In this document: one piece after another, positions 1 through 12,900 of the stretch
How the letters are laid out: every line of letters starts with the position of its first letter
Numbering within the stretch: position 1 is the stretch's first letter
Source: Gorsachius magnificus
Taxonomy: Eukaryota; Chordata; Aves; Pelecaniformes; Ardeidae
Direction: 5' to 3'
Assembly (NCBI GenBank): GCA_034008185.1
Contig: CM067091.1
Span: 11,263,799-11,327,798, forward strand
DNA: 64,000 nucleotides
Made by a program: the position numbers and the translations under genes
The notes under the pieces: model-generated
The model's input: the letters and a program-made list of their open reading frames with translations, nothing else
Database searches by the model: none
Told to the model about the DNA's origin: nothing

Positions 1-867
1 GCGAAGACATCACTTTTGGAAGCCTCTTTATGTAAAAATCATTACTTTTTCTTACTTTTTTTTTTGGGGGGGGGAGGGCATTTGTTTTGTTTTGGTTTTT
101 TACACACATTAACATACTCTGATATCCTACCTGGAAAATACTGTAGAGCATCCGTCTACACTGGCCTTGGGCTGTGGTTGTCTGTAATAATCCACTGCAT
201 GCTGCTATCCATTGAGTTACTCCAGCCTGGCAGCTCTCGAACAGAGAGAGTAGCAATGAAGAAAAGGACCCTAATACTCAGAAACGGTTTAACTGTCCTC
301 CTGCTTCCACAAGTTTAATTAATTTACACAACAATCCTCAGATTAAACTCCCAACTTGCACTTGACAGAAGTATAAATTTTCATTTTTAAAAGAATTTTG
401 CCTTCCAGTACAAGCATGCAATGCAAATTTGATGGCATAAACATATCAAAGGGTGGGCTGTCTACATCATAAAACTACACCACATTTTTTTATATCTATA
501 TGATAAACTCAAAGGCGTAAGAAGCATTCTTCAATTGACTGAGTGATCTCTAAAAAACCCTCATCCAACTCTGAGCTTCTATGTGTCTTTGTCATGCTTT
601 ACTCAGGCACAGATAAGAGTTTTAGTATTTCAAGAGTGTATATTGTCCCAATAAATTTCAGTAAAGATAATTATTTTCTGTAATGAAAATGTCAGGTAAT
701 ATGGAAAAGAGGCGGGGTTTTCTTTACACCTTTCAGTTTCTGCAGTATTCAAGTCAGTACAATATTTGCCTCCTTCACACATGTTCTACCTTAATACTAG
801 GAATAATGTATATGTTATTAGAATGGATATGCTTTTTTCTAACAAAAATAGCTTAATTTTCAATTGG

Positions 868-1036
868 CCACAAAGATGATTAAGAGACTGAAGCACCCAA
901 CATATGACGAGAGGTTTAGCTTTGAGAAAGGAAGACTCCAGGGAAATCTCATCAATTTGTATAAACACCTGATGGGGTGGGCAGTCAAACTCTCCTTAGT
1001 GGTGCCCAGTGAAAGGACAGCTATGGGACTAGCAGA
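868..1036 (+). mobile_element. CR1 LINE fragment, end of ORF2
   Basis: The + strand reads as the conserved tail of the CR1 ORF2 protein: an RATKMI-like start, then a FEKGRLQGNLINLYKHL-type segment, then a VVPSERT-like motif. These are known hallmarks of the region just after the CR1 reverse transcriptase domain. The frame is interrupted and the element is truncated at both ends. It faces the opposite way to the CR1 piece that follows. Confidence 0.75.
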
Positions 1037-1177
1037 TCTGTCCAAAGATTAGGAAGAAAAGAAGCAAAACCAACTGGAGTTCCTGTTCCCCGTTCCCTGT
1101 ACCTGTACTGTCTCTTTGTCCCTCAGGTGCCTCCGTGTACCTCTCTTTGTCCCTCGCTGTACCGCCTCCACAGGCTG

Positions 1178-1785
1178 TCACAGAATCCCAGAATGGCAGG
1201 GGTTGGAAGAGCCCTCCAGAGATCACCCAGTCCCACCCCCCTGCTCAAGCAGGCTCACCCAGAGCAGGGGGCACGGGACATCGTCCAGGCGGGGGTTGAA
1301 TATCTCCAGAGAAGGAGACTCCACAGCCCCCCTGGGCAGCCTGGGCCAGGGCTCGGTCACCCTCAAAATAAAGATATTCTTCCTCATGTTCAACTGGAAC
1401 CTCTTCTGCTTCAGTTTGTGCCCATTGCCCCTTGTCCTGGCGCTGGGCACCACTGAGAAGAGTCTGGCTCTGTTCTCGTGACATCCACCCTTAAGATATG
1501 TGTAAGTGTTGATGAGATCCCCTCTCAGCCTTCTCTTCTCCAGGCTGAACAAGCCCAGCTCCCTCAGCCTTTCCTCGTAGGAGAGATGCTCCAGTCCCCC
1601 ATCAACTTTTTAGCCCTCCTCTGGACTCTCTCCAGGAGTTCCTCATCCTTCTTGAACTGGTAAGCCCAGAACTGGACACAGTGCTCCAGGTGGGGTCTAC
1701 CAGGGCAGAGTAGAGGGGGAGGAGAACCTCCCTCACCCTGCTGGCGACACTCCTCTTAGTGCACTGTCCCTCCTCAACATCTCAC
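1178..1785 (-). mobile_element. CR1 LINE 3' end
   Basis: On the minus strand this encodes the CR1 ORF2 C-terminus ([29 protein letters not shown] and SPSLEIF motifs). It finishes at about 1,178 with the CR1-type terminal repeat, seen on + as TCACAGAATCCCAGAATGG. The element is 5'-truncated at about 1,785. It overlaps the same part of the consensus as the + strand CR1 piece at 868-1,036, so the two form an imperfect inverted pair. Confidence 0.88.
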
Positions 1786-4487
1786 TGAGCCGCACTTTTA
1801 ATCCATTAAGGGAACTGATTTGGGTTTTTAAAAACTGCAAGGGGAGAGATGTACTATCGCAACAAATGTGATTAGTGTTCACTACTACTACACCTTCCCA
1901 CTTCTACTGTAGCAAGGCTACTTAGTTTCTGCTTTTTCTTCATAACATGACTACCCAGCAACTAAAATTATGAAAATGATACATTTCTATCCAAAAAGAC
2001 ATTTCAGCTGAGTACCACAAAGTACTTCCTGAGGTAACCCAGTGCTCTGACATAAACAGTTTAAAAAACAATTCAATGAGAAAAATAATTCACCATTTTT
2101 ATAGATAATTACTGCAAGATTCCAAGGCATCTGACAGAATTTTTTTGAGGCTTTTTTTTTTGTAATAAAAAGGAAAACATGCCCAGGTTGCAATATGTCT
2201 TAGAGCTTGAATATACTGGGGTTCAGAGCTGTTGAAAAGCACTACTGCAACAAAAGTGGACGGAGACATGTGAAAACATAAAATAAGCATATGCGCACTT
2301 GCAAGGTGGGATGTGATAATCCAGTAATAAAGAAAAAGCTGACAGCAGAAAGAGGCAGAGCAACAGAAAGGGAACACAATGAGCTAAGGAATCTTCCCTA
2401 AACCAGCATCCCTGTTTGCAGAACATAACCTTCCTTTCAAATTACAAATGCTACTTTTACTTCTCCTTTGGCTGATAGAAAACGTACCAAGCATAAACTG
2501 AATGGGATTACTCAGGAATAGCCTGCAGACAGCACGAGCACCTCCTGCAGCTAGCTGCCTCGCCAAGAAACAGATGAACAAATATCACTGTGGTCTTCTA
2601 AATCCTCTTGGAAACCATTAGGAAACCCTTAGGTAGCAGACAAACCAAGATCTCTTCTTAGGTAAAGAACAGTTTTAGCACAATGGCAGTATTAACTAGT
2701 AGAGCTGAAATGTTTGGACAATAACCAGGACTGTATCAAACCCTGCGAGCTCCCGAGAAGGCTTGAAGACAAAAGAAAAAAAAATATTCCTTTCTTATTT
2801 CCAGTACCAAGAAGAGACAGTGAAAGTTTAAAGACTTATTTTCATACGATTAGGCAGCTATTAAGTTCTAATGCAGAAGCAGATGCTGGGAGATGCCAAG
2901 GATCAGCAAAGTGTGAGCTGAAGCATGCTGCTGCTGTCAGAAGTCCCCTGCCTCCCAGCTGTGTACTCCCACCACTTACTACAGCCCAAGTGCTTCTCTG
3001 ATTGCAAAGTGAGGCAATTCAGATTGCAAAAATGGCAAACGACTACATCTCCTCCCCTCCAAAGAGAAATTTTTCTGGCCAGGCTGAAAAGTCGAATCAG
3101 CTTACTTTTTCATATGAATGCCAGAACCAGCTGGGAGAGGAGGAGTTGCCCAGGGACAGGAAAACTGGGGAGATAAATCCTTCACCCTCTGCAAGTAGGT
3201 CTTCATCACAAGCCACACCCTGGGGGCACAGCTCCACAGACGGGGTCCAACCCACCTGGTGACTCGCTGCTGCTCTACCCCTCTCCCTGCTCTCCTCCTG
3301 CCTGGCTTCCCCCTCCCTTTTTGCTAGTGACTGCCTCTTGAACACATCAAAACTGCAGGAAACTATTTTTACGTTGCCATGGTTCTGCCACTCTGGCATC
3401 TGGAACATAGGGGCCAAGGAAAACACTGGAGGCGGCAACGGTAGGCAACAGCGCAAAGACACAAGCAAGGGGGAAGAGTAGGAATGGGAGGAGGAAGCAG
3501 GAACTCAAGCTCACTGTGTTTCAGTTGCTCCCGGGCAGGTTTGCTCTCAGCTGCTTTCAGCTTGAGAGCTGGAAGGAAGGACGGGGCTCACCAGGCTCGT
3601 AAAAACCACACCCCGAGACATCAGTTCCAAGAAGTCAGTGGCTTCACTTCACAAGTGGGCATTGCCCTCTGACTAAAGGCCTTTCATCTTCCTGACGGAT
3701 CTGCCTCCAGCCAGCAGGGCTGGCCATCCCGGCACTCATGTGGTGACAGAGCATCAGACTCAGGCACCAACTGCCCTTTTCTAGAGCATGTGCTAAAAAG
3801 TGGCACTCTGCCATGAAGACTTTAGTGGCCAACAGAAAGAGAAAAAGCAGACAAATGCATGTGAAAGAAGACAGGAGTTGCATGATCAGTAATCCATTCC
3901 CATTCGTAGGAACCCAATCTCCTCCACTTAACACAGAAATTGGAATCTTTACATTATCCTCGCTATCAAACACCTCCTTGGGAGAAGGGGAATCTCTGGG
4001 AATGGCAACCCCCGCCTCACGGGGCACACACACTGTGCCCACAGCAGCAAGAGAAGTACCGGGCTGAAAAAAAAAAAGAAATATATATATATTTCTCAAG
4101 CCCCAACCGGGAGCACTTAAAGCCTGGCATAATCCCTATGTACAGGCAAACTCCGAAGGAAAAGCTCGACCCGCTCCTTCACCAGAGACCGCTGCCGGCG
4201 GAGGGGGGCACGGGGAGGTGGGAAGAGCCGGTGGGTGCCGCTCCCCCCGCAGACATCCCCTGGCTCCACAGTCCCGCCGAGCGGCCTCTCCCTTATGGTC
4301 AGCGTCCGGGGAGAGGCCACGCCGTGGAGAAGCCGCGCAGAGGGCGGCCCGCGGGAACTGGCGGGACCGTGAGGGACAGTCCGGGCACCACAGGGGCGAC
4401 GCTGGAACAACCCCGCGGGGACGCGCCCGGCCGCATACACCACTTGTTCCCGGGGCGGAGCGGGCGACCCCAGCCGCCGCCACTCAC

Positions 4488-4511
4488 CACGGCACGCACC
4501 AGCGCCGCCAT
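4488..4511 (-). CDS. UQCC1: UQCC1 coding exon 1 (complex III assembly factor)
   Basis: UQCC1 is a mitochondrial inner-membrane protein that works with UQCC2 in the synthesis and assembly of cytochrome b into respiratory complex III. The sequence shows an ATG at 4,511-4,509 followed by eight codons reading MAALVRAV, then a consensus donor GTGAGT starting at 4,487. The human protein likewise begins with eight residues of nearly the same sequence (MALLVRVL) before its first intron. A CpG-island setting, and GDF5 in the same orientation next door, match the conserved UQCC1-GDF5-CEP250 order. The frame stays open past the donor in a GC-rich stretch, but that extension is intronic. All other exons lie to the left of the window. 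Confidence 0.82.
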
Positions 4512-4526
4512 GGGTCCTCTGCGCCG

Positions 4527-4532
4527 CTTCCG
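4527..4532 (-). promoter_or_regulatory. ETS/GABPA-like site upstream of UQCC1 ATG
   Basis: On the minus strand this reads CGGAAG, the core bound by ETS factors including GABPA (NRF-2). It sits 16-21 bases upstream of the UQCC1 start codon. Promoters of nuclear genes for mitochondrial respiration often carry such sites. Binding is inferred from the motif only. Confidence 0.45.
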
Positions 4533-4574
4533 GCGGCGCGGCCCGCGCGGCCCCGCCCCTTCCGCCCCCGCCGC

Positions 4575-4586
4575 CTGCGCATGCGT
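4575..4586. promoter_or_regulatory. NRF-1-like site in UQCC1 promoter
   Basis: CTGCGCATGCGT is a near-palindromic match to the NRF-1 consensus (YGCGCAYGCGCR) with one mismatch. It lies about 65-75 bases upstream of the UQCC1 ATG. NRF-1 is an established activator of nuclear respiratory-chain genes, which fits the product. Function is inferred. Confidence 0.5.
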
Positions 4587-4800
4587 GGTGGTGGTTGGCG
4601 GGGGAAGGAGGGGTTGCTCGCGGGCGTGGTGCGTGAGGTGGGGCGGTGGAGGGGGGCGACCGCGGTCAGGCTTGGCTCGGAACGGGGAGAGGTGGCAAAT
4701 GCGTGCCCGGCCGTCACCGTCAGTTCTGTCCTGGGGAAGGCCCGACCCGTGAGGGAGGTGGTGGCGCTGCTTCCGCTCGGCTGCTTGGCAGCAGGGAGAG

Positions 4801-6848
4801 CAGCGTGAAAGCCGCGATAGTTTCCTCTGACTGAGGTTGATCTGGGCGTTCTGGCTGCCCCGAGCGAGAGGCAGCATCTGTGCGAGCCTGCACGGCTGCC
4901 AGCACAGGGACTCCACAGTGGTGGTACCAGGAGAACATGGCAGAGCCCCTCATAGCAGTGTCCCCACAGGCCCTGGAGCCAGCATCTTGCTGCCAGGATC
5001 GATCCCACCTGCCCCGGCTGGGTATTCCCTGCCCTGGCTGCCTATCCCCTACCCTTTGCTTCTGCTGGCAGCAGCTTTCATGAGGCTGCCGAGCAGCAAC
5101 CTGAGCAGCAACCCGACAGGGCTGAAATGAGCTGGCATGTTTTACTAGGTTAGTCTTACTCTGGATCACATCCACATCACCTCGCAAAATGTTAGTCCTG
5201 GTACATGGGAGGTGGGTGCAGATGTGAGCAAGAGCAGCTGGGGAAGAGAGTGAGGCTGCTCCTTTCAGCAGCAGTGCTGGCTTAAAGGGCTTGGGGAACT
5301 ATAATATTCTAGTCCTCTCTTTCCCAGAGTATTTACTGGGATGCCAGCTTCTCAAGAGGGCAGTAGCAGCTGCTTTTATGGCCCTAAGACTCCACAGTAG
5401 TCCTTAGAAATCTGTCATATGTTCTTAAATGTAAGGCCTCAGGGGGCTAATGGAATCACCTGCTTGGACTTCCTTTCCACAGGCATCTTGGATCCCTCTG
5501 CCTGCAGCCAGTCCTTTCCGAGATGTTCTGACTCACTGCAGCTATCTGCTGAAATAGGTTTAACTGTATCTGACAACGTGTTTAGTGAATAAGTTGTTCT
5601 GACGCAGGGCTGGGTGTTGAACAACGCTGGGAGTTGTAGATCCCTGGCAGGGATATGCTACATTTAATTTCATTCTTCTGCCTGCGGCTAATTCTAGGGA
5701 GGAAGGTTAAAGCCAGCTCTGCTTCTTCCTATTTGCTTACCTGTCCTCTGTGTATTAGACTTAAAGCAATATTAAATACTATTCTTATCAGCAAAGTTTT
5801 TGTGAGAATGCGATGGGGGAGAACAATTACAATTTTCTGAAGCCTCCTTTTTGCCCTTAATGAGTTAGAGTCATTAAAAGTCATTAAAAGCTCAAGAACC
5901 CCTACAGTCATACAGAGAAAAGACTTCTGCCAGTAGCAGAGGAGTCTCGTGGTGTTGTGTGGTAGTCTGTCCACCGTAGTGGATGCTTTCTAGTCTGCCA
6001 GTTCCTGACACTTTCCTGGGTTTGTGTTAGTCTTACCTAATGATGCACAGGAGGATTTTGACACGTTTCAGTTGGAGAAAATTGCTGTCTTACCTGAGAT
6101 TCCTCTGTTTTTCACTGTTACTCTTTCTCCATGTAGCACTAAGCCCTTTTCGGGTCAGTCAGCTGAACACAGCTACCTCATATGCACAGAACAGTGCATC
6201 AGACTGCCTCTGAAGGGGACATGGAGACAGAAGAGTTGGAGGTGGGGGTGAATTTCAATTTCAACATGAAGGGGATTTCCTCAGTCTGAGCACTGACCAT
6301 TTACTCCCCTTTATCTACCCAGTCCCTGCTGTCCTCCAGTTCCTACTGTTCAGCTCTGCTCAGGGGGCAGCTCCACCACTATGTGAGTCTTACCTCAGTG
6401 ATAATGAACCATCCATGTGGAACTGCTCCAGGGAGAGCATTTTAACCAACAACAGCAACAAGTCCCAGAGATAGGCAGCAGAGTTCTTGTCTAACCGCTG
6501 GTGGTCTTTCATCCGAGGCCAACAACAGTGGCAGAGAAACTTGCTTTCATGAATGTGCTAAAACATGTTGGGAAACATTAACAATGGCCTTAGGTGCATT
6601 GCCAACCAGGTGACTGAACAGGAGAGGAACTAGAAAGGATATGATGATACTTAATTTATATAATGAATTATAAAAAAAAGTTTCACATTATTTATTATAA
6701 TAATTAATTTATCAATAAGATTACATTTAATGGGCCGCCTGCTTTGGCCTCAGTCCTGTCTTCTCTCTTACTTGCAGGTGGCTTCGCATTTGCCATTCCA
6801 AGTGGCTGGAGCGAGCAGCTGTTAGAGGGAGGAGGTAAGGGGCCACAA
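4801..6848. other. Intergenic, no gene seen
   Basis: GC content declines to background after the CpG island. I see no coding exon with splice signals and no recognisable repeat, apart from a 10-base direct repeat (TCATTAAAAG twice, about 5,871-5,890). Confidence 0.5.
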
Positions 6849-6930
6849 ATCATAGAATCATGGAATCATTTAGCTTGGAAAAGACCTTTAAGATCATCAA
6901 GTCCAACCGTTACCCTAACACTGCCATCAT
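6849..6930 (-). mobile_element. CR1 LINE 3' terminus (short)
   Basis: The + strand begins with ATCATAGAATCATGGAATCA and continues with the wording typical of the reversed CR1 3' untranslated end (AAGATCATCAAGTCCAACCGTT). Only about 80 bases remain, the usual heavily 5'-truncated form. Confidence 0.88.
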
Positions 6931-9900
6931 GGGCTGAGAGAAAATAGTCTAGAGGAGTTTTAGTGAAGGAGAAATGCTCCGAATGCTGTGAGAAATGCTC
7001 CGAGAACAGTGGTGGCAGGGCTGGATGTATGTGTGCGTGCAGAATGAGAGAGGCAGCAGCATGTGGAGACAGCGGTGTGAGCACAGACTCAGAGTTTGGG
7101 GGAAGGCTCTGTGTTCTGCCCAACCATTCCATGCTGGTCTCAGAAAGCTACCTGGTCAAAACTGGGTATTTATCTACCCCCAAGACTTCACTTTTGAGAA
7201 ACGGTCATTTCTACATGAAGAAGTGTTGTCAAAATGTTCCAGGCCAGCTATGATGCTTAGATGATTTTGCTGGGTTTAAAATGTTTTCCCTCACTTGGGT
7301 GTTCTGGGCTGTGGTAGAGACTGAGACTTTGATTCTGGGTTGTTATATTATTCCTTGGTTGGCATAATTAATTACAGGCGTTTGCAAATCCTGTAGGTAT
7401 GTAGCTAAAAAGATTATCTAGACCATCTTCCACTTCCAGTACTAAATGTACTTAGACCTCACTGGTGCATGTTTCTCTGACCTGCACCTAAAAATTTCAG
7501 TAAATTTTTAGTAATTTCCCAATTTCCACGTGAAGATCACTCCAGTCTTTCACTGTGAAAGTTTTGTCATACTTGACATAAAGGTGCTCAGTGTGAGCCC
7601 CATTCTTCTCCCTTTGGTGTTCCTAAAAGTATTAGGTAAGAGCAGAGTTTGGCTAAGAGGTTAAGAAATCAGCCTCAGGCTATTTGCTGTGAGAAGCATT
7701 GTGAGAACTGTGGAGAAACTCTTGGTTGGCTGTTCTGGAGATGAGGCTTCGTATCACCGCTCTGCAAATTTTTTCTTATATAACCTTTATCATATTACTT
7801 CTTGTTTTCATATGTTATATGGACATATACCTATTTCCTCATAACAAAAGAGAATGAAACAGTTTTGATGGTTTTTTTTTTTTTAAGTAGCTTGTTGTAG
7901 TGCCATCAGAAGTAAGCACAAATGGGCATGTGGAGACTATTTTGTCAAAAACATGAGACAAAAATGTGGAGACTATATTGTCCAAAACAGGATGGTGAGC
8001 CAGTAGTCCAGGTCCTATGTGGCCTCCGCTTATGTCTGCCTTGAGGAATGGTTATGTCTTCCAGAGCGAGCAATACAGTACTGAAAAGACCTAGGGGCTG
8101 CACCCAAGAATTTAGTGCAGTGAGAACTGCGTGATCTGCCAAGCTGGAACCTTCAGGTTAAATCTTTCCTGAATTGTCCATTTTTCAGACTTCAGAGACA
8201 GGCACCCCTGTGACCTCTTCTGGTATTTTTTCCTTGCCACATTTTCTCTTCTCCAGCAGTGATGATGTTCTAGGCAGACCACTCTGTAGTTGGACTTTTT
8301 GTGTACCTTACCAGGAAACAGATTTGCTGTGTGTTTTTTTTAATCTGTGCATTTCTGTCCACTTTCAAAAGTCTCTCCATACACTGCACAGAGGCCCTTG
8401 GGTTATTGTGGCCCTGAGATTACATATGCATTTGACCTCTCCCAAGCTGGTTCAGTGGTCAGTACTACAATTCTACTTCTTTTTTGACAAGGAATGATAA
8501 ATAACTTTTAAACAAAGGCATTTTAAAATATTTGATATTCCTGTCCTCCTAATTTCCTATCAGCACATAATTTTATTTCATATGTTATCATAGACCATGT
8601 TGTTTCCGTTCTCACACAGAAAAGCAGACTGATCATTTCTAGGTAGGCCAGTGTTCTTATATTATAAAACATAACTACACAGGTTATTCAACCGTTTTGA
8701 AATATTCTAAATATATAAAGTCCCATAACCACTTCTTGTATTTTTCTCTTCTCTGCCACATGAAGAATCAAAATCAACTTGATAAGGCGACTCCCAGCAT
8801 TTTCTGGGGAGAGCTCCCTCCTCCTGAAAAACAAACATACTTTAGACTAGGGAAAAAGTACAGATCTTTCAGCTTCAGTCTTCCCTCTGCTCAGTCTAGA
8901 ATTCCTGTCCAAGTGTGGATTTAAAATTACATTAATTTTTCCTCTTACCCACCTGCTCCTGCTCCTGCAGAAGAAAAGTCAAAGGAAGTCTCATTATATG
9001 GGGAAATAGGGTCTCCCCATGTTACCTGTGACAAGCAGGGCTGGGGTACTCCCGATAACAAGAGGGAAAATAGTCCATATGAGTATTCCAGGACACTCTG
9101 GAGATCATGATAAAGAGAAACCCAATGGCAAAAGCTCTGTTCAGGTCCAGCAGGTCTTACTAACTCTGGTTCAGTGCCAATACTGCAAGACTGCCAACTG
9201 GCCCCTGGCAGCTATGTGAGTGTCTTTGCAGCATACTTTCCCGGTGCTCCAAATTCTGAAAGAGCCTTGTATGTACAAGGGAGCCAGTGCAGGTCTGGCA
9301 CTGCATTCTGTCGAATGCATCCTTTTAGGACTTGAAGTGTAGATCAGTGGCAACTTGGAGGTCCTTGGAGCCCTGGTATATGTGGCTTGACTTCTTCCAG
9401 AGCTTGTATGTCTCTGCACTGCTCTTACCAGAGCTCTGAGTTCCAGAAATGCAGCGAGGGGCCATCTGACTGCATGAAGAACCCCAAATTCCGCTGTATT
9501 TCTCACTCTGGCTGCATGCTGAAGGAAAATGGCATTTCTGAGGTTCATCTGGTAGTTTATAATGAATTTGTTGTACTTTGCTTTCGCAAAATGTTTCTCC
9601 TTTGCATACAGAGTAAGTCTGGACGCTTTGAGACCAAGTCCACCCTTAGGATGACATTACAAGCTGCAAAAGGACTTTTAATGGAAGCTAATTACATTTT
9701 TAGGAACTTAAAGATTCTTAGTCCTCCCTGTAAGACTGAATACTCACTTTGGGGTGTCAGTGTGCCTACAGTTGCTACTGCTGTTTGCCAGGATAAATGA
9801 TATTTAAAAATACAAAAATAAGAGATTTTTTTCAATAAAAGTACAATCCTTACAATGCGTTATGGACCTTGAAAGGTTTGGCAAGTAGGGAGATCAGTTC

Positions 9901-12900
9901 CCTGATCTGGAATTCCTTAGGTAGGGGTGCAAAGTGGTCTTTGCTCTGGTGTCCAGGAGGGAGTTCCCCCTCTCCTGCACCAGTGGGAGGAAAAGCAGAC
10001 GTGAAGCAGAACAGGCTCCTCAGTGCTGCGCCTCACTGTGTTTGCTGAAGCCTAGCAAGCAAAACCTGAATTCCATGACCAAACTGCTCAGGGGAAGTAG
10101 AAATAGGACCCAATTGCTTTTTCCAAGCTTCTATATCCCAGTGGCTGCTGCTGCTGTTCAATATGATAAACTCGTGTTTGTTCGTTTTAACTCACCATCA
10201 GTACTCCCTGTTTGCTGGGGCAAGCCCAGGACATTTCCCTCCCCACCTGTCAAATGTGGAGTGTGCTTTGGCAGCCTGCCATAGCAGAACCTCAACGACT
10301 TGAGCAGACTGCTTCAGAAACAAGACATCCCAGTACTTAAGCTGCCTCTGCTTCATGAGCTTTTCTTCCCATCTGTATGCTTTCTGAAGAAGAAAGTGTT
10401 TGCTGGTCAGAGAGGTTTTCCACTTGCGCCTCCTTCAGCTTTCCATTACCACTAAGAGGTTATATGGGGTGCAGTGCTATACACTGTACTGTACTATATG
10501 CAGAGGTGTTCAGACTTAATTTATTCCCTTCTCCTGGATAAAGATTATTGCAGCTGTGTGTTTTGGAAAACTATCAATGAAGGGAGTTCAGCTCATACAA
10601 CACACTTTCAATAGGGTACTGTACTCTATATTTCCAGGTTCTGTTTTAATTACACTTGCATATTACCTTGGAGGAAGCTGAAATCTGGAAAATGTTTTCT
10701 CATATACCATGTCTTAAACCTTCCTGACCTTCTGTTTTATACCAAGTACGTTTATGTTTGTGATGAAAACCATATTATATGGGGCAAGGTTTGGCTATCC
10801 GGGATAATCTATCAGAAGCATGCTGTCAGTCCCTCCTGGCAGAGATGGAGCAATTTTCACTAAGAAGTGTCCCCATCATCCCTCACCCCACCACCTTCCA
10901 GCAGTCATTCCCTCTTCCCTCCCTTCACGTGGCTCCCAACAAGAGCCACAGGAGTTGGCCACGTGCTGTGAATAGGGCAGAATAGTGGCCCTCTCCCATG
11001 GCAGCAAGAGGCTTCTGCTGCTCTGAAGAATCCTTGAGGGACTGAGCAACAGGACGGCTCATGCAGTGTCAGTGTATTGCCCATATCCCCAAAAAACAAG
11101 CAAAAGGCCAAGCTTCTCAGAGGCTGGTGAGCAGGAGCAGCACAGGAGTCCTTGATGTGCCTCACACCTTTCCTGCTGGGCCAGGGACGCGGGCACTGCT
11201 CCTCAGCTTCCCTGTTGTCTGCACTGGAGACTGCCGGAAAAAACCATCCCGATGTCCAGAATGAAAACCTCCTCAAGAGAGCTGGCACTGCACAGGGGGA
11301 GCAGGGCACCGGTGAGAACTTCTGCATGCTGTGTGCCCTCTGGCTAGGAATAAGCAGTTGCAAGCAGGTTACAGAGGTGCCCTATGGACTCGCAGCAGGA
11401 GGTGCAAACTTCCTCCGGTGATCAGAAAGCATGTGCTTCTCGGGGCTAACAGCAAAACAAAATCTGGATGAATCAGGCATCTGCTCCAGAGCAGCTCTCA
11501 AGTAACCTTTAAATTCATGCCAAAGAGCACGTCTTGATCTTCACATCCTCGGGATGCCTGGAGAATGTCCCGAGAGGAAGGGTTTTAGCGAATATGTGTG
11601 AGCAGCAGAGGGTCTGTCGGTCCTCTGCCCAGCTCCTGAAGCCCAGCACTTTAACATTGAAGAAGTACAGATCGCTGTCAGCATCTTTCTTCTGTGACTT
11701 CTTGCAGAGCACACTACTCCTGGAGGCACAGGAAGGTGGTGAGCCCTCCGGCCTGGGACACAGCTCTCTGCTCCCAAGTCCAGCGCTGACAGGGCTCCTG
11801 AAATTGTGCCTTTACTTGCCTCAGTGCCCCACCCTGAAAAGCAAAGCAACTTTTACTTCATAATGAGTAACAGGGATTATATAAATCTCGTCAAACAGGA
11901 TCTCTGTAGTGGGACTAAGCTGCTTTTTAACCTAGCTGTAAACAAGGATTTTCAACTATGAGTCAAGAATTTATAAAATGGAAAGTTTTTCATTAGAAAG
12001 CCGTAATTACGGAAAAGCAGTGCTGGTCATAGAAGAAGGTTGAGCTTGAACTCCTAATGTGACGCTGTAGCTGAGAGGGAAAGCTGAACCCTGGACTATA
12101 ATGAAGGTCAGAATCCAGTAAAAGTACGGAGTTAGTAGTGACTCTGTGGCATCGATGAGACTGTTACTGCAACATTAAATGGGTTCTGGTGTTCATGCTA
12201 CAAAAAATATTTGGAGATGTGAGAATCTAAAGAGAAAAACATAAGAAGAAGAAAAAAAATCAGGTAAGGAAGGTGCACAGCAAAAGCGTAACCAAGTTGA
12301 TCTACTTCTTCCATGGAAAATAAAAGAAAAAAATTCACCACAGTCTGCGTAGGTAGAACAATGCCCATGGGAGGCAGTTTTTTCATGTAGCAGACAAAGA
12401 AGCCAATTCACCAATTCAAAGTGGAAACTGGACAGTAGGTAGAAATAGCTGCTTATTAAAAAATGAAGTACTAATATTCACAGAATTAGCTTAGAGCTGA
12501 ATGTGGTGAGCTTTTTAAAACTTTTGGTCTTTAAATCAATCCTGGATCTCTCTTTCCAAATACATAATACGCAGTGTCATTTAATTCCGAGAAACTTTAA
12601 AAATATGCTTCCTTTAAAAAAAAATGGTGAGAAAAAGAGAGACCACATCAGAAAGCTATGCTTCTCAACAGAGCAGTGGCCAAAGCCCTGTTAAGTCTTA
12701 CTCAATGGACCAAGCCAGGAGGTCCCTCTGTACCAGTTCACTGCAAGTTTTGGGCTTTGTATAGAGCATAAGGATGGTTTTGACAAGTCAGACCATGGAT
12801 CCATCTAGCCCATCTATAGGCAACATCAGATCCCTAAAAAGAAAATAAGGACAGGACAAATGTGCAGCGAGGTTTTCCTGGCACAGCTTCTCCACTTCCA

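Larger units (their letters stand above)
1..4487 (-). other. UQCC1: UQCC1 intron 1 (5' portion)
   Basis: This stretch lies directly downstream, on the minus strand, of the splice donor of UQCC1 coding exon 1, so it should be the first part of intron 1. I found no further UQCC1 exon here. It contains a run of T followed by G near 49-77, two CR1 LINE fragments (868-1,036 and 1,178-1,785) and otherwise unremarkable AT-rich sequence. The short open frames in it have no recognisable domain or splice context. The next UQCC1 exon would lie to the left of the window. Confidence 0.7.
4150..4800. promoter_or_regulatory. UQCC1: CpG-island promoter of UQCC1
   Basis: GC content and CpG density rise sharply here compared with the AT-rich flanks. 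Many GC boxes (CCCGCCCC type) surround the UQCC1 start codon, consistent with a housekeeping promoter. No TATA box is evident. Transcription is expected on the minus strand from just above 4,511. A bidirectional transcript toward + is possible but nothing in the sequence proves one. Confidence 0.75.

Noticed and set aside
3940..5187. Several long overlapping open frames on both strands around the UQCC1 CpG island
   Set aside because: They are artefacts of high GC. Only the 8-codon UQCC1 exon has family match plus splice donor.
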